A stretch of DNA of 44,072 bases, taken from NCBI GenBank assembly GCA_029260235.1, contig JAJDDP010000182.1:1-44072 (forward strand). The letters run 5' to 3'. Made by a program: the position numbers and the translations under genes. How positions within the stretch are numbered: the first letter of the stretch is position 1; the number at the start of each line of letters is the position of its first letter. The notes under the pieces are model-generated. The model was not told where the DNA came from and ran no database searches. It saw only the letters and a list, made by a program, of their open reading frames with translations. Source of the stretch: Phycisphaerae bacterium (GTDB lineage Bacteria > Planctomycetota > Phycisphaerae > UBA1845). Of the stretch, positions 34,026-44,072 are shown piece after piece.

Positions 34026-34496
34026 GGTGATCCCCTCTCGATGAATGCATGGGAACTTCGGTTACAAGTCTGGGCACTCCACAGCACGATATGTTGTATG
34101 TCTCTTGAGGGGCTGGGCATCCGTCGGTGTGCGCAAGGACAGAGTGACAGTTGGCCTGTATCCCCTCCGAGTCAGCAATGGATCGGCCAGTTCCGGGCAA
34201 AGCGCCACGAGCTGATCCTGCGAGCCATCGCCCGAACAGACTAGTTGCCTATCAATATATCGATATATCCGCAATAGTCAACCAAAACCCTTGCTCAGGG
34301 GCCGGCAGAGGACGAAACTAAGCTGATATGGGACTGAATCTGATACGGTTCACGAATGAAATCTGCGCGAAGTTCAGCGTCTGTTCGGGTTGCGCGATGC
34401 CCGCGGGTATGCCATGCTCGGTTGTCCACATAGGAGGCCAAACACCTTGGATCGAGCGCACCTGGGATGGTGATGTTGAATCCAGTCGGCAAGCGA
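34026..34496. other. Intergenic region upstream of the cytochrome gene, holding a 14-bp palindrome
   Basis: 470 bases without a gene. The perfect palindrome ATATATCGATATAT is at 34255-34268, 230 bases before the cytochrome start, in the region where its promoter should lie. It could be a regulator site or part of an AT-rich promoter. No other structure was recognised. Confidence 0.4.
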
Positions 34497-35315
34497 TCAA
34501 ATCTTGACGTTCATGAACGGCTTTACAATTAGGGCTGCGATGATGGAAATGACCAGGAACCATACGACCCACCACGTCGAGCCGTAGAGAATCGAATCAA
34601 TCGAACCTAGCTGCATGGAGATGCCTTGAACCACCGATTCCTTGGATAACGGTTCTTCGCAGGGATAGAGCAAGCTATCCAACAGCGAACCGTTGTGCCG
34701 CAAGGGGCTGACTCGGTCCATTGGGTTTCCTACCACAATCTCTTTGGTGATCTTCTTGCCGCCCACTAGAAAATCGACGACGTGCCGGCCCTGCTCCACC
34801 CCTTCCACATTCCAGGATACTTGATGGCTGTCCAGGCTGCGGACACGATCTTTGAGCAGCAAACCTGTACCGAAGTCGGGTTTAATGTCCAAGACCGAGT
34901 CGGGCAGTTCGTCGTTGACGGTGATGGTGAGCACGCCCCGTTCGCCGATGGCGAGGGGACGCCACTCCTGACGGGCGGCTATTTGTGAACAAACCATGAC
35001 CATGGGGATCAACATGACCAGTAGCGGGGGGATCATCAGGAGCTGCAGTTTGAACGCTCCAGCGAGCACACGGAAGAACGAGGCGAACATCACCGGAAGT
35101 TCATCCTTGTAGAGCTTGATAGCCAGCAGATTCGCCTTGATGCGATCTTTGACCAACTCGATCGCTGACTGGCTGGAGCAGTACTTGATCACCACCAGTG
35201 CCAGCACACCGAAGACAGCGGAGAGGATAAACAGAGGGGCAGCCGGGTGGATGGCGGTCAGCACAGCGTAAACCGCATCGAGAACGGCAGTCAGGATGGC
35301 GTTAATGGTCCACAT
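34497..35315 (-). CDS. Three-helix membrane protein, possibly Oxa1/EMC3-like
   Basis: 272 residues. Membrane segments are at about residues 25-45 and 88-112 and near 245-265. The cytoplasmic stretch between the first two is helical and basic (SAIELVKDRIKANLLAIKLYKDELPVMFASFFRVL), as in the coiled-coil loop of Oxa1/EMC3/DUF106 insertases. Residues about 115-240 form a beta-rich domain between the second and third helices. The resemblance is in layout rather than in clear motifs, so a role in membrane-protein insertion is only a hypothesis. It is the last gene of the minus-strand cluster with the phosphatase-superfamily genes. Confidence 0.6.
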   Translation of the reverse strand: MWTINAILTAVLDAVYAVLTAIHPAAPLFILSAVFGVLALVVIKYCSSQSAIELVKDRIKANLLAIKLYKDELPVMFASFFRVLAGAFKLQLLMIPPLLVMLIPMVMVCSQIAARQEWRPLAIGERGVLTITVNDELPDSVLDIKPDFGTGLLLKDRVRSLDSHQVSWNVEGVEQGRHVVDFLVGGKKITKEIVVGNPMDRVSPLRHNGSLLDSLLYPCEEPLSKESVVQGISMQLGSIDSILYGSTWWVVWFLVISIIAALIVKPFMNVKI

Positions 35316-35397
35316 GGTTGGTCATCTGCTCAATAGGCCCTCAGCCGGCTGCTGCTGGAGCATTGCGGTTCTTGGACGAACCGTTGATCAGTGAAGT

Positions 35398-35586
35398 CTA
35401 CTCCAAATATCCAAGCCCGCGCAGGCGTTCGGTGATATCTTCGTTGTCCTCTGGGTTTTCAAGGACCTGCAATTCTTTTTCGATCATGTGGATGATGAAC
35501 TCGTCGGCAGATGCATAGCCGGCTACTTCGGCTACTTTCTTGACTCGTTCGTACAGATCGTTTTCCAATTTGATTTTCTGTGCCAT
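35398..35586 (-). CDS. Small CopG-like protein, 62 aa
   Basis: A 62-residue protein beginning MAQKIKLENDLYERVKKVAEVAGYASADEFIIHMIEKEL, a ribbon-helix-helix-like strand and two helices. Its last residues are RLRGLGYLE, a tail that I know from the ends of many alkaline-phosphatase/sulfatase-superfamily proteins. It lies 31 bases behind the second phosphatase-like gene and on the same strand. It may be a regulator or a small partner of the phosphatases; the sequence does not decide. Confidence 0.65.
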   Translation of the reverse strand: MAQKIKLENDLYERVKKVAEVAGYASADEFIIHMIEKELQVLENPEDNEDITERLRGLGYLE

Positions 35587-35617
35587 GATTCGTCACTCCA
35601 AACTGCAGGATCGCCGG

Positions 35618-37680
35618 TCACTTCGTCGAAGTCGGCGTCCTCACAAAAACGTTCGATCCTTCCATCGCTTTGGGGATGGTCAACTCAAATTCGGTCAAGA
35701 TGGTCGGGGCAACATCCAGCAGGGTCGGTTCTTCATGCAACAAAGGCCTGGTGGAGAACATCACCCCGGGGACCAGATCGGTGGCTATGCAGTGGTCAGC
35801 GTTCCAGGCGGATTTGTTGTTGCTCATGATGGTCTTGTCGTAGCTGCCCAGTCCAGCCGACCAACTCCCCCGGAAGCTGCGATGATAGCCGATTTGCAAG
35901 TCCGGTCCGATGGAGACATTTGGCCCGTTATATATCCGGTCGGCTTGGTAAACCTCTTTGATGACCAACTTGCCCGACTCTGGATCCTTGTATTTCAAAA
36001 GCTTGTCTGTGATTTCGTCCATGAGGGCCTGCTTGGTCTCTGCCGGCACGATGCCATCTCGTTCGCGCCCGTGCAGGTTGATGTATAGGCCATTGATGCC
36101 CATGGCGTATGCCTTGGTCTTGGCAAAATCAAAGTTGATAGGAATGCTCGGCGCCGATGGGTAAGCCATCGCGGCATAACCGTTTTCTTTGAGCCAGTTA
36201 TTGGGATTAAATTGGCGGCGGAAGCTGTCGAAGCCGTGATCGGAAATCACCACTACCGTAGCATCCGGGAACCGCTTGATGGTCTTGGCGATCAATGCAT
36301 CGGCCTCTTCGTATACCTTGGCAACGGCGCCGACGAATTGGGCGCGATCATCGTCACTAACGCCGGGATGCTCTGGATCGTCCACCCCCCAAAATAGGTG
36401 GCCTACCTGATCTGTGCTGCCAAAATAGAAGAACAAAAACCCGTCCTCGAAGTGATCGAGGGCGAAGTCAAACATAGTCTCGCGTTCTTGAAGGACGAGA
36501 TCCGCCTGCTGCAGGAATTCTTCGCGGGTCAGGATCCCGTTGGTGAGGGCTTTGGTATCCTCGGGCAATCCCTGGGTGTAATGTCGCCCAATGACCTCAG
36601 CCACTTCAGCCGCAAAATCATCCGGCTGGGAAATGGGCAGCGACGGGTCTAGCGGGTCGATATTCAACGGTGAGACATATAGCTGGAAGACGGGCCTGAC
36701 CTGCTTGAGATAGAACCGGCAGATGGCCTTGGCCGTTGGAAGAATGGGAGCGTCAAGTCCAGGTATCGACGGACCCATCCCAAACTCAACTGGATACCAC
36801 TCCGACCAATCTCCTTCGGACAGCACAATCTCCTGATCGGCCCAGACCAGCCGTGCCGTTGGATCGGTGGGGTCGCGATAAATAGTCAGGGCTGTTTCTG
36901 TGTCAACGGTGTCATGCTTCTTGCCATCAGGGCCTCTTAAATCCAACGTGCTGTCCGGCGGGCCGAAGAAGGCTGTCTTAGCCAGGTCGTTGATGAAGGT
37001 CACGCTGTAAGCTTTGCCGCCCCCGCCGGTGATCTTCTTGGGAAACAGTTCTTCGGTATACCAGGAGAACTCACCGTTGGTGCCGCGAATGTCAGGGGTT
37101 CCCATGTCAGAGAGGCACTGAAATTTGGCCCCCTTTGAGGGCGTGGGGGGATAGTTGGCGGGCATTCGATAGATTTGCGTGGGGATGCCGCCTTCGGTCA
37201 GAGACTCCCAGAAGGGTACGCCCTTGCGGAGGTTGACTATTTCACCCCCTGCCAATGCGAACCGGTACTTGCCCATCGTGATGGCTTCGGGCAGTACCGC
37301 ATTGTACCAAGCGACCGCTTCCCTCGTGTCAGAGGTCGAGGCGTAAGGTACATAGTCATCAGGGCTGCGGTGGATGAAATCGAAGATGCCATGCTTACCC
37401 GGATTGGTTCCGGTGATGATGCTTGACCAGGCCACCGGACTCTGCGGCGGCGTCGAGGTGCCCAAAGGTCGAAAGCCGCCCGCATCGCGCATCTTAGCCA
37501 AGGTGGGCAGCCGCCCCTCGTTCATCATTTGTTCGCAGAGCACCGGATCCATGCCGTCGAAACCCAGGACGATCAGTTGCCTGCCTTGCGAGCGATCATC
37601 CTCGCAGCCGGCCATCCATGCAGATAGGCCGCCGGCGATCATGACGAGCAAAAAAGGGATTGAGCGTCGGTGCCTGGGAT

Positions 37681-37684
<4 letters not shown>
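35618..37684 (-). CDS. Alkaline phosphatase superfamily / type I phosphodiesterase lipoprotein
   Basis: 688 residues from a GTG at 37684 that overlaps the stop codon of the preceding gene (GTGA). The open frame runs further upstream but only inside that gene. The start is confirmed by a lipoprotein signal directly after it (IPFLLVMIAGGLSAWMAGC, Cys as lipid anchor). Metal and nucleophile motifs are VLGFDGMDP, SPVAWSSIITGTNPGKHGIFDF, VISDHGFDSFRR and ADHCIATDLVPG. It is a periplasm-facing or outer-membrane-anchored phosphodiesterase/phosphatase-like enzyme. The next gene upstream is a paralogue with the same motif order. The substrate is not known; both proteins have the same SPVAWSS nucleophile region. 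Confidence 0.88.
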
Positions 37685-39849
<2,165 letters not shown>

Positions 39850-39994
39850 TTTGCGCTCAAATCGGGCAGCTGGGGGCGCGCCTTGGCGGCGTCCAACCCG
39901 CCGAGGCATAGTAAGTTATGGTCGGTGTGAACTCAAGGCTTGCTCGGGGTGGTTCTGGAATCGCCCATCACGCTTAGCCATCTGATCGGAGCGC

Positions 39995-40129
39995 CTACTC
40001 TCCATTCATGTCGAACGCCTGAATGCCATCATCGTGCAATTCGATCGAATCCAACATCCCCAGGACCAGGAAGACAGTCGCGGCGATGAGGACCATTGAA
40101 ATGGCAGCCGAAGCGATTTTGCGGAGCAT
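39995..40129 (-). CDS. Short membrane peptide, 44 aa
   Basis: A 44-codon frame (MLRKIASAAISMVLIAATVF at the start, then LVLGMLDSIEL and an acidic end) with one hydrophobic helix. It is better than the longer 63-codon frame overlapping it (40006-40197), which is serine- and arginine-rich and has no feature. It lies between prfB and the phosphatase-superfamily genes on the same strand. Its function is unknown. Confidence 0.5.
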   Translation of the reverse strand: MLRKIASAAISMVLIAATVFLVLGMLDSIELHDDGIQAFDMNGE

Positions 40130-40292
40130 CTTTCAAACCACCGTACGAGTGTTCTCTCCCCCATGGACACCTTTAGACTGGCGATGAGGATCCTCAATCG
40201 TCCTTGGCGCGACCCACACCTATATTTTCATCGGTGCGTTCTGCTGCCCGGTTGAACTATAGCCGACCCGCAGGTGGGACTCCAATCTCATC

Positions 40293-41409
40293 TTATCGGC
40301 TCGCACGAGCGACACGGCGACGCAGCTGGGCGTCTATAAATGCCTGTATTTCGCCGTCAAGGACGCCCTGCGTGTCGGCCGTGGTGACGGCTGTGCGGGC
40401 ATCTTTGACCCGCTGCTCGGGGTAGAGGAAGTAGCTGCGGATGGAGTTTCCCCAGCTTATTTGGCCCTTGTCGCCCCACACGGCTGCCAATCCGGCATCC
40501 CGCTTAGCCTGTTCCATCTGATAGAGCCTAGCCATCAGCATCTTCCGGGCGGCAGAGCGGTTCTTGTGCTGACTGCGATCATTTTGGCACTGGACGACCG
40601 TGTTGCTCGACAGATGGGTAAGGCGAACGGCGCTGGAGGTCTTGTTGACGTGTTGGCCCCCCGCGCCGCTGGCCCGATAGGTGTCTTCGCGGACCTCTTT
40701 GTCCCAGTCGATTTCGATCTGGATGTCATCCACTTCGGGCTCGACATGAACGGCCGCGAAACTGGTCTCCCGCTTGCCTTGGGCGCTAAAGGGAGAGATG
40801 CGGACCAACCGATGAACGCCCACCTCGCAGGAGAGGTAGCCAAACGCGTACGCCCCTCGAACCGCCAGGTTGACTGACTGAATGCCCGCTTCCTCGCCTT
40901 CCTTCATAGCCAGCTGTTCCACGCTGAACCCATTACGCTCGAAGTAGCGCAGGTACATGCGCATCAACATGCTAGCCCAATCCTGGGCATCGGCGCCGCC
41001 GGTTCCTGCTTGGATGTTGAAGAAACAATCGCGGGCGTCGTCTGGGCCTCCCAAGAGGGTCAGCATCTCAGCCCGTTCAACCTCCGCTCCGAATAATGCC
41101 AATTCAGATTGGACCTCTTCCTGGATGTCGGAATCGTCGGGGTCTTCGCGCAGCAGTTCCAGAAGGGCTTCACCATCCTCGGCGCGGCGCAGGGCGCTCT
41201 CGACGGGGTCGATGACTGCTTTTGCTTTCTTCAATAGGGCGACAGTCTTCTGGGCTTCCTCAGGGTTGCCCCAGAAACCAGGCGCGGCCATTTTCTCGCT
41301 GATTTGATCGCGTTCTGCTACACGGGCCGGCAAGTCAAAGAGAGTCCCGGACGGCTATGATCCGGGCATGCAGAGGCTCAAATTCGCTGTGTGCGTCTTG
41401 GTAGGTCAT
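40293..41409 (-). CDS. prfB: Peptide chain release factor 2, expressed by programmed +1 frameshift
   Basis: Release factor 2, recognising UGA and UAA. The domain-2 motif SPF (VRISPFSAQ) and the catalytic GGQ (GAGGQHVNKTSSAVRLTH) are present. The gene starts in another frame: an ATG at 41409 opens 24 codons ending GAC-TCT-CTT, followed by an in-frame TGA. The site CTTTGAC (41340-41334) is the classical RF2 slippage site; a +1 shift reads GAC and continues into the main frame (TTG at 41333). The product is about 371 residues. Low RF2 makes the ribosome pause at UGA and shift, so RF2 controls its own synthesis. An annotation starting at 41333 would lose the first 25 residues. GGTGGAAC precedes the ATG. 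Confidence 0.95.
41334..41340 (-). promoter_or_regulatory. RF2 programmed +1 frameshift site CTTTGAC
   Basis: CTT-TGA-C with the in-frame UGA at codon 25 of the short first frame. The Shine-Dalgarno-like stimulator seen in E. coli is only weakly matched (CGGGAC). Confidence 0.92.
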
Positions 41410-41624
41410 AGATCAGTTCCACCGCATTGGGTGTGAAAACCATTCAACTCAGCCACCCACCCTCCTGCTGTGCTCATGGGCGGGGCTCCCGCTTTCGGCT
41501 TCTGGGCCATCCTCCATGTATCGCAGACCACAGTAATTCGCAAGTTGGCCAAGATAAACCGCCATTATCCCGAGGCAAGCTGCACCTCGATGTCTCGGGA
41601 GGCTTGCACTTGTGCAATGCGGCA

Positions 41625-43874
41625 TCAACCGCCCTGATCGACCCGCCTTGCCACCGTGATGAGCACTGGTTCGATGGGGGCGTCGCCCGAGTCGGTTTCA
41701 ACGACGGCAATTGCATCTACCACGGCCATGCCGTCATCAACAACCTCGCCAAAAACGGTGTGCATCATGTCATCCAGGAATACGTTGTTGTCGGTCAGGT
41801 TGATGAAGACGCCACCCGTCCCGGATTCGGGGTTACTTGGAAGTAGGGCCATTGAAATTGTCCCCCGGAGATTAGACCGGCCATTCGGTGATTCGTTGGG
41901 AATTGTGTCTCGCTTGGCCTCAGGATCGACTGCGACCGGAGAATCGTCCAGCAGGACAAAATCGCCTGTTTGAATGATGAAGTCTTCGATCACCCGATGC
42001 CAGACCATGCCGTCGTAGAAGCCGTCATCGATGTAGTGCAAGAAGTTGGCCACTGTGATGGGTGCAGCTTCGCCATCCAGATCGAGAGAAATCGTGCCGA
42101 AATCCTCGACGATGAACTCCACTCGGGGGGAGAGATCGATGACGCTTGTTACGAAAACAGTCTTCGATCCGGTCCTGACCAGGTTTTCGATCAGCCCGTT
42201 CACGGTTAGCTCCAACTCGGCCGTTCCGATGCTATTGGCTGTGACCATGGGCTCTGGCGTCGTAAACCCCTCGATGGAGGCGTCGCCGCTAACCACCCGC
42301 CAGTTGAAGTTGAGATCCTCATTGGCAAAGAAGTCCCCCGAGGCGGTGAGGGTTGTCGGCTCTCCCACGACGGCCAAGTTTTCCACTATGGCCTGTACGG
42401 GTACCTCGGTTATGGGGGCTACGACCAGGATATACTCGTCGCTTGAAGAGTCGCCGTTGTTCAAGTCTGTGGAATCCAATCGAAAGCGTACCTCTCCGGA
42501 GGTGATCGGCTTAACCGTGGCCAAGCGTCCGCTGCTTTCGATACTAGCTCCGCCTTGGACCAAGAACCAGGAACTCTCTACGGTCGCCCCAGGACTCGCA
42601 TTGGCAAATCCGCCTTCTAGGGCAATTTCTTCGCCCTGAACCGCGTTGGTTGGGCCTGTGATAACTACCCGGAACTCTCCTTCGGGTGCGGCCTCGATGG
42701 TGACTTCGTCGGTGTAGGCTCGTCCCAGTTCTGCGATACGCATGGTAACGCGAACCGAGGCGTCGGCTGTGCCGTTGATGGCTATTCTGGTTTCGCGGAG
42801 GGTAACGTCTTCGATGGTGGCCTCACCGGAAATCAGTTCCCATTCATAGGTTGCCTCCAGGTCATCCGGGGGCAAGCTGGCTGTAAGGGCGCCGTTGCTG
42901 TTCAGTGGCGACCGGGATGGTGCATTGATGCGTACGATGATGGAATCCGGGTCGAGCGTGTCATCTGTGGCCTCCACGGTGATGGTCACTTGATCCGTCA
43001 CGGGATCACCGGCCAAAGGCGTGGCCGTGACTTCGAACACGAATGCACCGGGGGCATCGAAGGGCCCGACGGGCGTGGCAGCTTCTGTTGGCAGAGCGAT
43101 GTTAGCCGGAGCGCCGGCTACCTGGGTCCATTCGAAGGTGACGCCTGATGCATCGCCCACGACGATCATGGCTTCGAGGGTAATGGTAAGCTGCTCAGGA
43201 ATGGTCTGATCCTCGCCGGCGTCTACAACTAACTCACCGAGTTCTGAGACTGAGATGATCAGCGTGTCTTGGCTGGTGTCGCCCTCTGCTGATGTGATGA
43301 CGATGCGAAATTCGTACTCGCCGGGCGTGTCCAAAGGCCCGACCTCAGTCTCAAGTGAGGTCGCATCAGCGATGGCGGCATCGGCTGGGCCTGAGATCTG
43401 CTCCCAGGCAAAAGTCGCACCCTCCGTCTCGCCATCGATGGATGCTGCGAGCTGGACTGTGCTGCCTTGCTCGACATTCTGGTCAGGCCCCGCGTCGACC
43501 ATGATGTTTGGCGAACTGCCTTCTTCCACAACAATCACGGTGACAAAATCTTGCCCGAACTTGCCGTCGGCGGCTGAGGCGATGACCCGAAATTTGTAGT
43601 CCCCCAGTTCGGTGAATGGGCCAACGTCGATTGAGGCAGCCACCGGATCGGCGATCTCGATTTCTGGTCCAGATACTTGCTCCCAGCGGAAGGAGTATGC
43701 CTCAGTCCGGTCGCCCACGGCGGCTGAGAGAGTTGTAGAGTCGTTGATCTCGATGGTCTGGTCTGGGTTTGCAGCCACGTTCAGTTGCGCAGCTGAGGGC
43801 GCTGCAGGCGTGCACCCCAATGGGACCGAAAGGCAACCGACCACACAGGCCAACAGGAAAGGGCCTCTTTGCAT
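41625..43874 (-). CDS. Secreted lipoprotein: PKD/Ig-like repeats with a C-terminal cyclophilin-type peptidyl-prolyl isomerase
   Basis: 749 residues with a lipoprotein signal (FLLACVVGCLSVPLGC, Cys at residue 21). Three PKD-like repeats of about 85 residues follow, each built on 'D-A-G-x-D-Q-x-(V/I)' ... 'F-x-W-(E/T)-Q-(V/I)-(S/A)-G' ... 'G-x-(Y/F)-x-F-(R/E)-(V/I)', then three more degenerate Ig-like units. Residues about 580-745 are a cyclophilin domain: WHRVIEDFIIQTGD with the catalytic arginine and glutamine, ISMALLPSNPESGTGGVFINL and VFGEVVDDGMAVVDAI. It is a periplasmic or surface-anchored proline isomerase held away from the membrane by the repeats. TGAGGAC precedes the ATG at 43874. Confidence 0.87.
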   Translation of the reverse strand: MQRGPFLLACVVGCLSVPLGCTPAAPSAAQLNVAANPDQTIEINDSTTLSAAVGDRTEAYSFRWEQVSGPEIEIADPVAASIDVGPFTELGDYKFRVIASAADGKFGQDFVTVIVVEEGSSPNIMVDAGPDQNVEQGSTVQLAASIDGETEGATFAWEQISGPADAAIADATSLETEVGPLDTPGEYEFRIVITSAEGDTSQDTLIISVSELGELVVDAGEDQTIPEQLTITLEAMIVVGDASGVTFEWTQVAGAPANIALPTEAATPVGPFDAPGAFVFEVTATPLAGDPVTDQVTITVEATDDTLDPDSIIVRINAPSRSPLNSNGALTASLPPDDLEATYEWELISGEATIEDVTLRETRIAINGTADASVRVTMRIAELGRAYTDEVTIEAAPEGEFRVVITGPTNAVQGEEIALEGGFANASPGATVESSWFLVQGGASIESSGRLATVKPITSGEVRFRLDSTDLNNGDSSSDEYILVVAPITEVPVQAIVENLAVVGEPTTLTASGDFFANEDLNFNWRVVSGDASIEGFTTPEPMVTANSIGTAELELTVNGLIENLVRTGSKTVFVTSVIDLSPRVEFIVEDFGTISLDLDGEAAPITVANFLHYIDDGFYDGMVWHRVIEDFIIQTGDFVLLDDSPVAVDPEAKRDTIPNESPNGRSNLRGTISMALLPSNPESGTGGVFINLTDNNVFLDDMMHTVFGEVVDDGMAVVDAIAVVETDSGDAPIEPVLITVARRVDQGG

Positions 43875-44072
43875 AGAGCTTGTCCTCAGTAGATTTTCGC
43901 GGTACGAGCGGGCTGGCGTCGCCTACGCGCAAGATCGAACAGCCGCCCTCCATAACTTATCGGCTCTCATCCTGGTTGCGGTTAGGCAATCGCCGACCAT
44001 CCGGCTGGCGAGGCCGGGCGGATTCAGTAGAATCATAGGCGGTAACCAACTTTCCAGACAAGGGTTCGGGCC
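43875..44072. other. Window end upstream of the cyclophilin gene
   Basis: Nearly 200 bases with no recognisable gene; the open frame 43702-43953 on the minus strand is a shadow. The promoter of the cyclophilin gene should lie here, but no clear -35/-10 pair was found. Confidence 0.3.

Noticed and set aside
40006..40197. 63-codon frame on the minus strand
   Set aside because: Serine- and arginine-rich without features. An overlapping 44-codon frame with a membrane helix is the better candidate.

Overview
The window looks like chromosomal DNA of a planctomycete or a close relative (inference from gene content; no rRNA is present). The clues are a secreted multihaem cytochrome ending in dockerin-like D-x-D-G-D repeats, a sulfatase-like gene, two tandem alkaline-phosphatase-superfamily genes, several large secreted proteins with Ig/PKD-like modules, and moderately high GC. 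Housekeeping genes (purC, ahcY, prfB) show that it is a chromosome.

Left flank (1-18026): a truncated sulfatase-like gene, an amidohydrolase, a secreted glycosidase-like protein, a TlpA-like thioredoxin protein, an inositol-monophosphatase-family enzyme, a helical hypothetical protein and a 1036-residue S41 peptidase/Ig/LolA-like fusion. These are followed by purC, a divergent D-2-hydroxyacid dehydrogenase, a TetR regulator with its own promoter/operator, a DinB-family protein, a LolA-like periplasmic protein, ahcY, and an ArsR-methyltransferase fusion that probably regulates methyl-cycle genes.

Centre (18032-27160): a complete 9.1-kb Mu-like transposable element. It starts with TG and ends with CA, is flanked by a perfect 5-bp target duplication (TATCC), and has repeated TGTCCAA-type sites at both ends. 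A leftward operon encodes a DDE transposase (MuA-like), an AAA+ target ATPase (MuB-like) and three small proteins that share a short motif. A rightward operon encodes a ribbon-helix-helix regulator, a small unknown, a DUF2190-type capsid decoration protein, another small unknown, a Mu gpT-like major capsid protein and a tape-measure-like protein. No terminase, portal, maturation protease, tail tube, sheath, baseplate, fibre or lysis gene is present. Because the duplication is intact, the two ends were inserted as one unit. The element is either a very reduced capsid-encoding transposon/satellite or a Mu-like prophage that later lost its middle. This is the most interesting object in the window.

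Right flank (27166-44072): an MBL-fold hydrolase, a membrane-anchored SurA/PpiD-like protein, an iron-sulfur membrane protein fused to TPRs next to the pentahaem cytochrome (a likely quinol-to-periplasm electron-transfer pair), then a minus-strand cluster. In transcription order this cluster is a PKD-repeat cyclophilin, prfB with a classical programmed +1 frameshift (CTTTGAC), a 44-residue membrane peptide, two overlapping phosphodiesterase/phosphatase-superfamily genes, a small CopG-like protein and a three-helix membrane protein.

No tRNA, rRNA or CRISPR array was seen.
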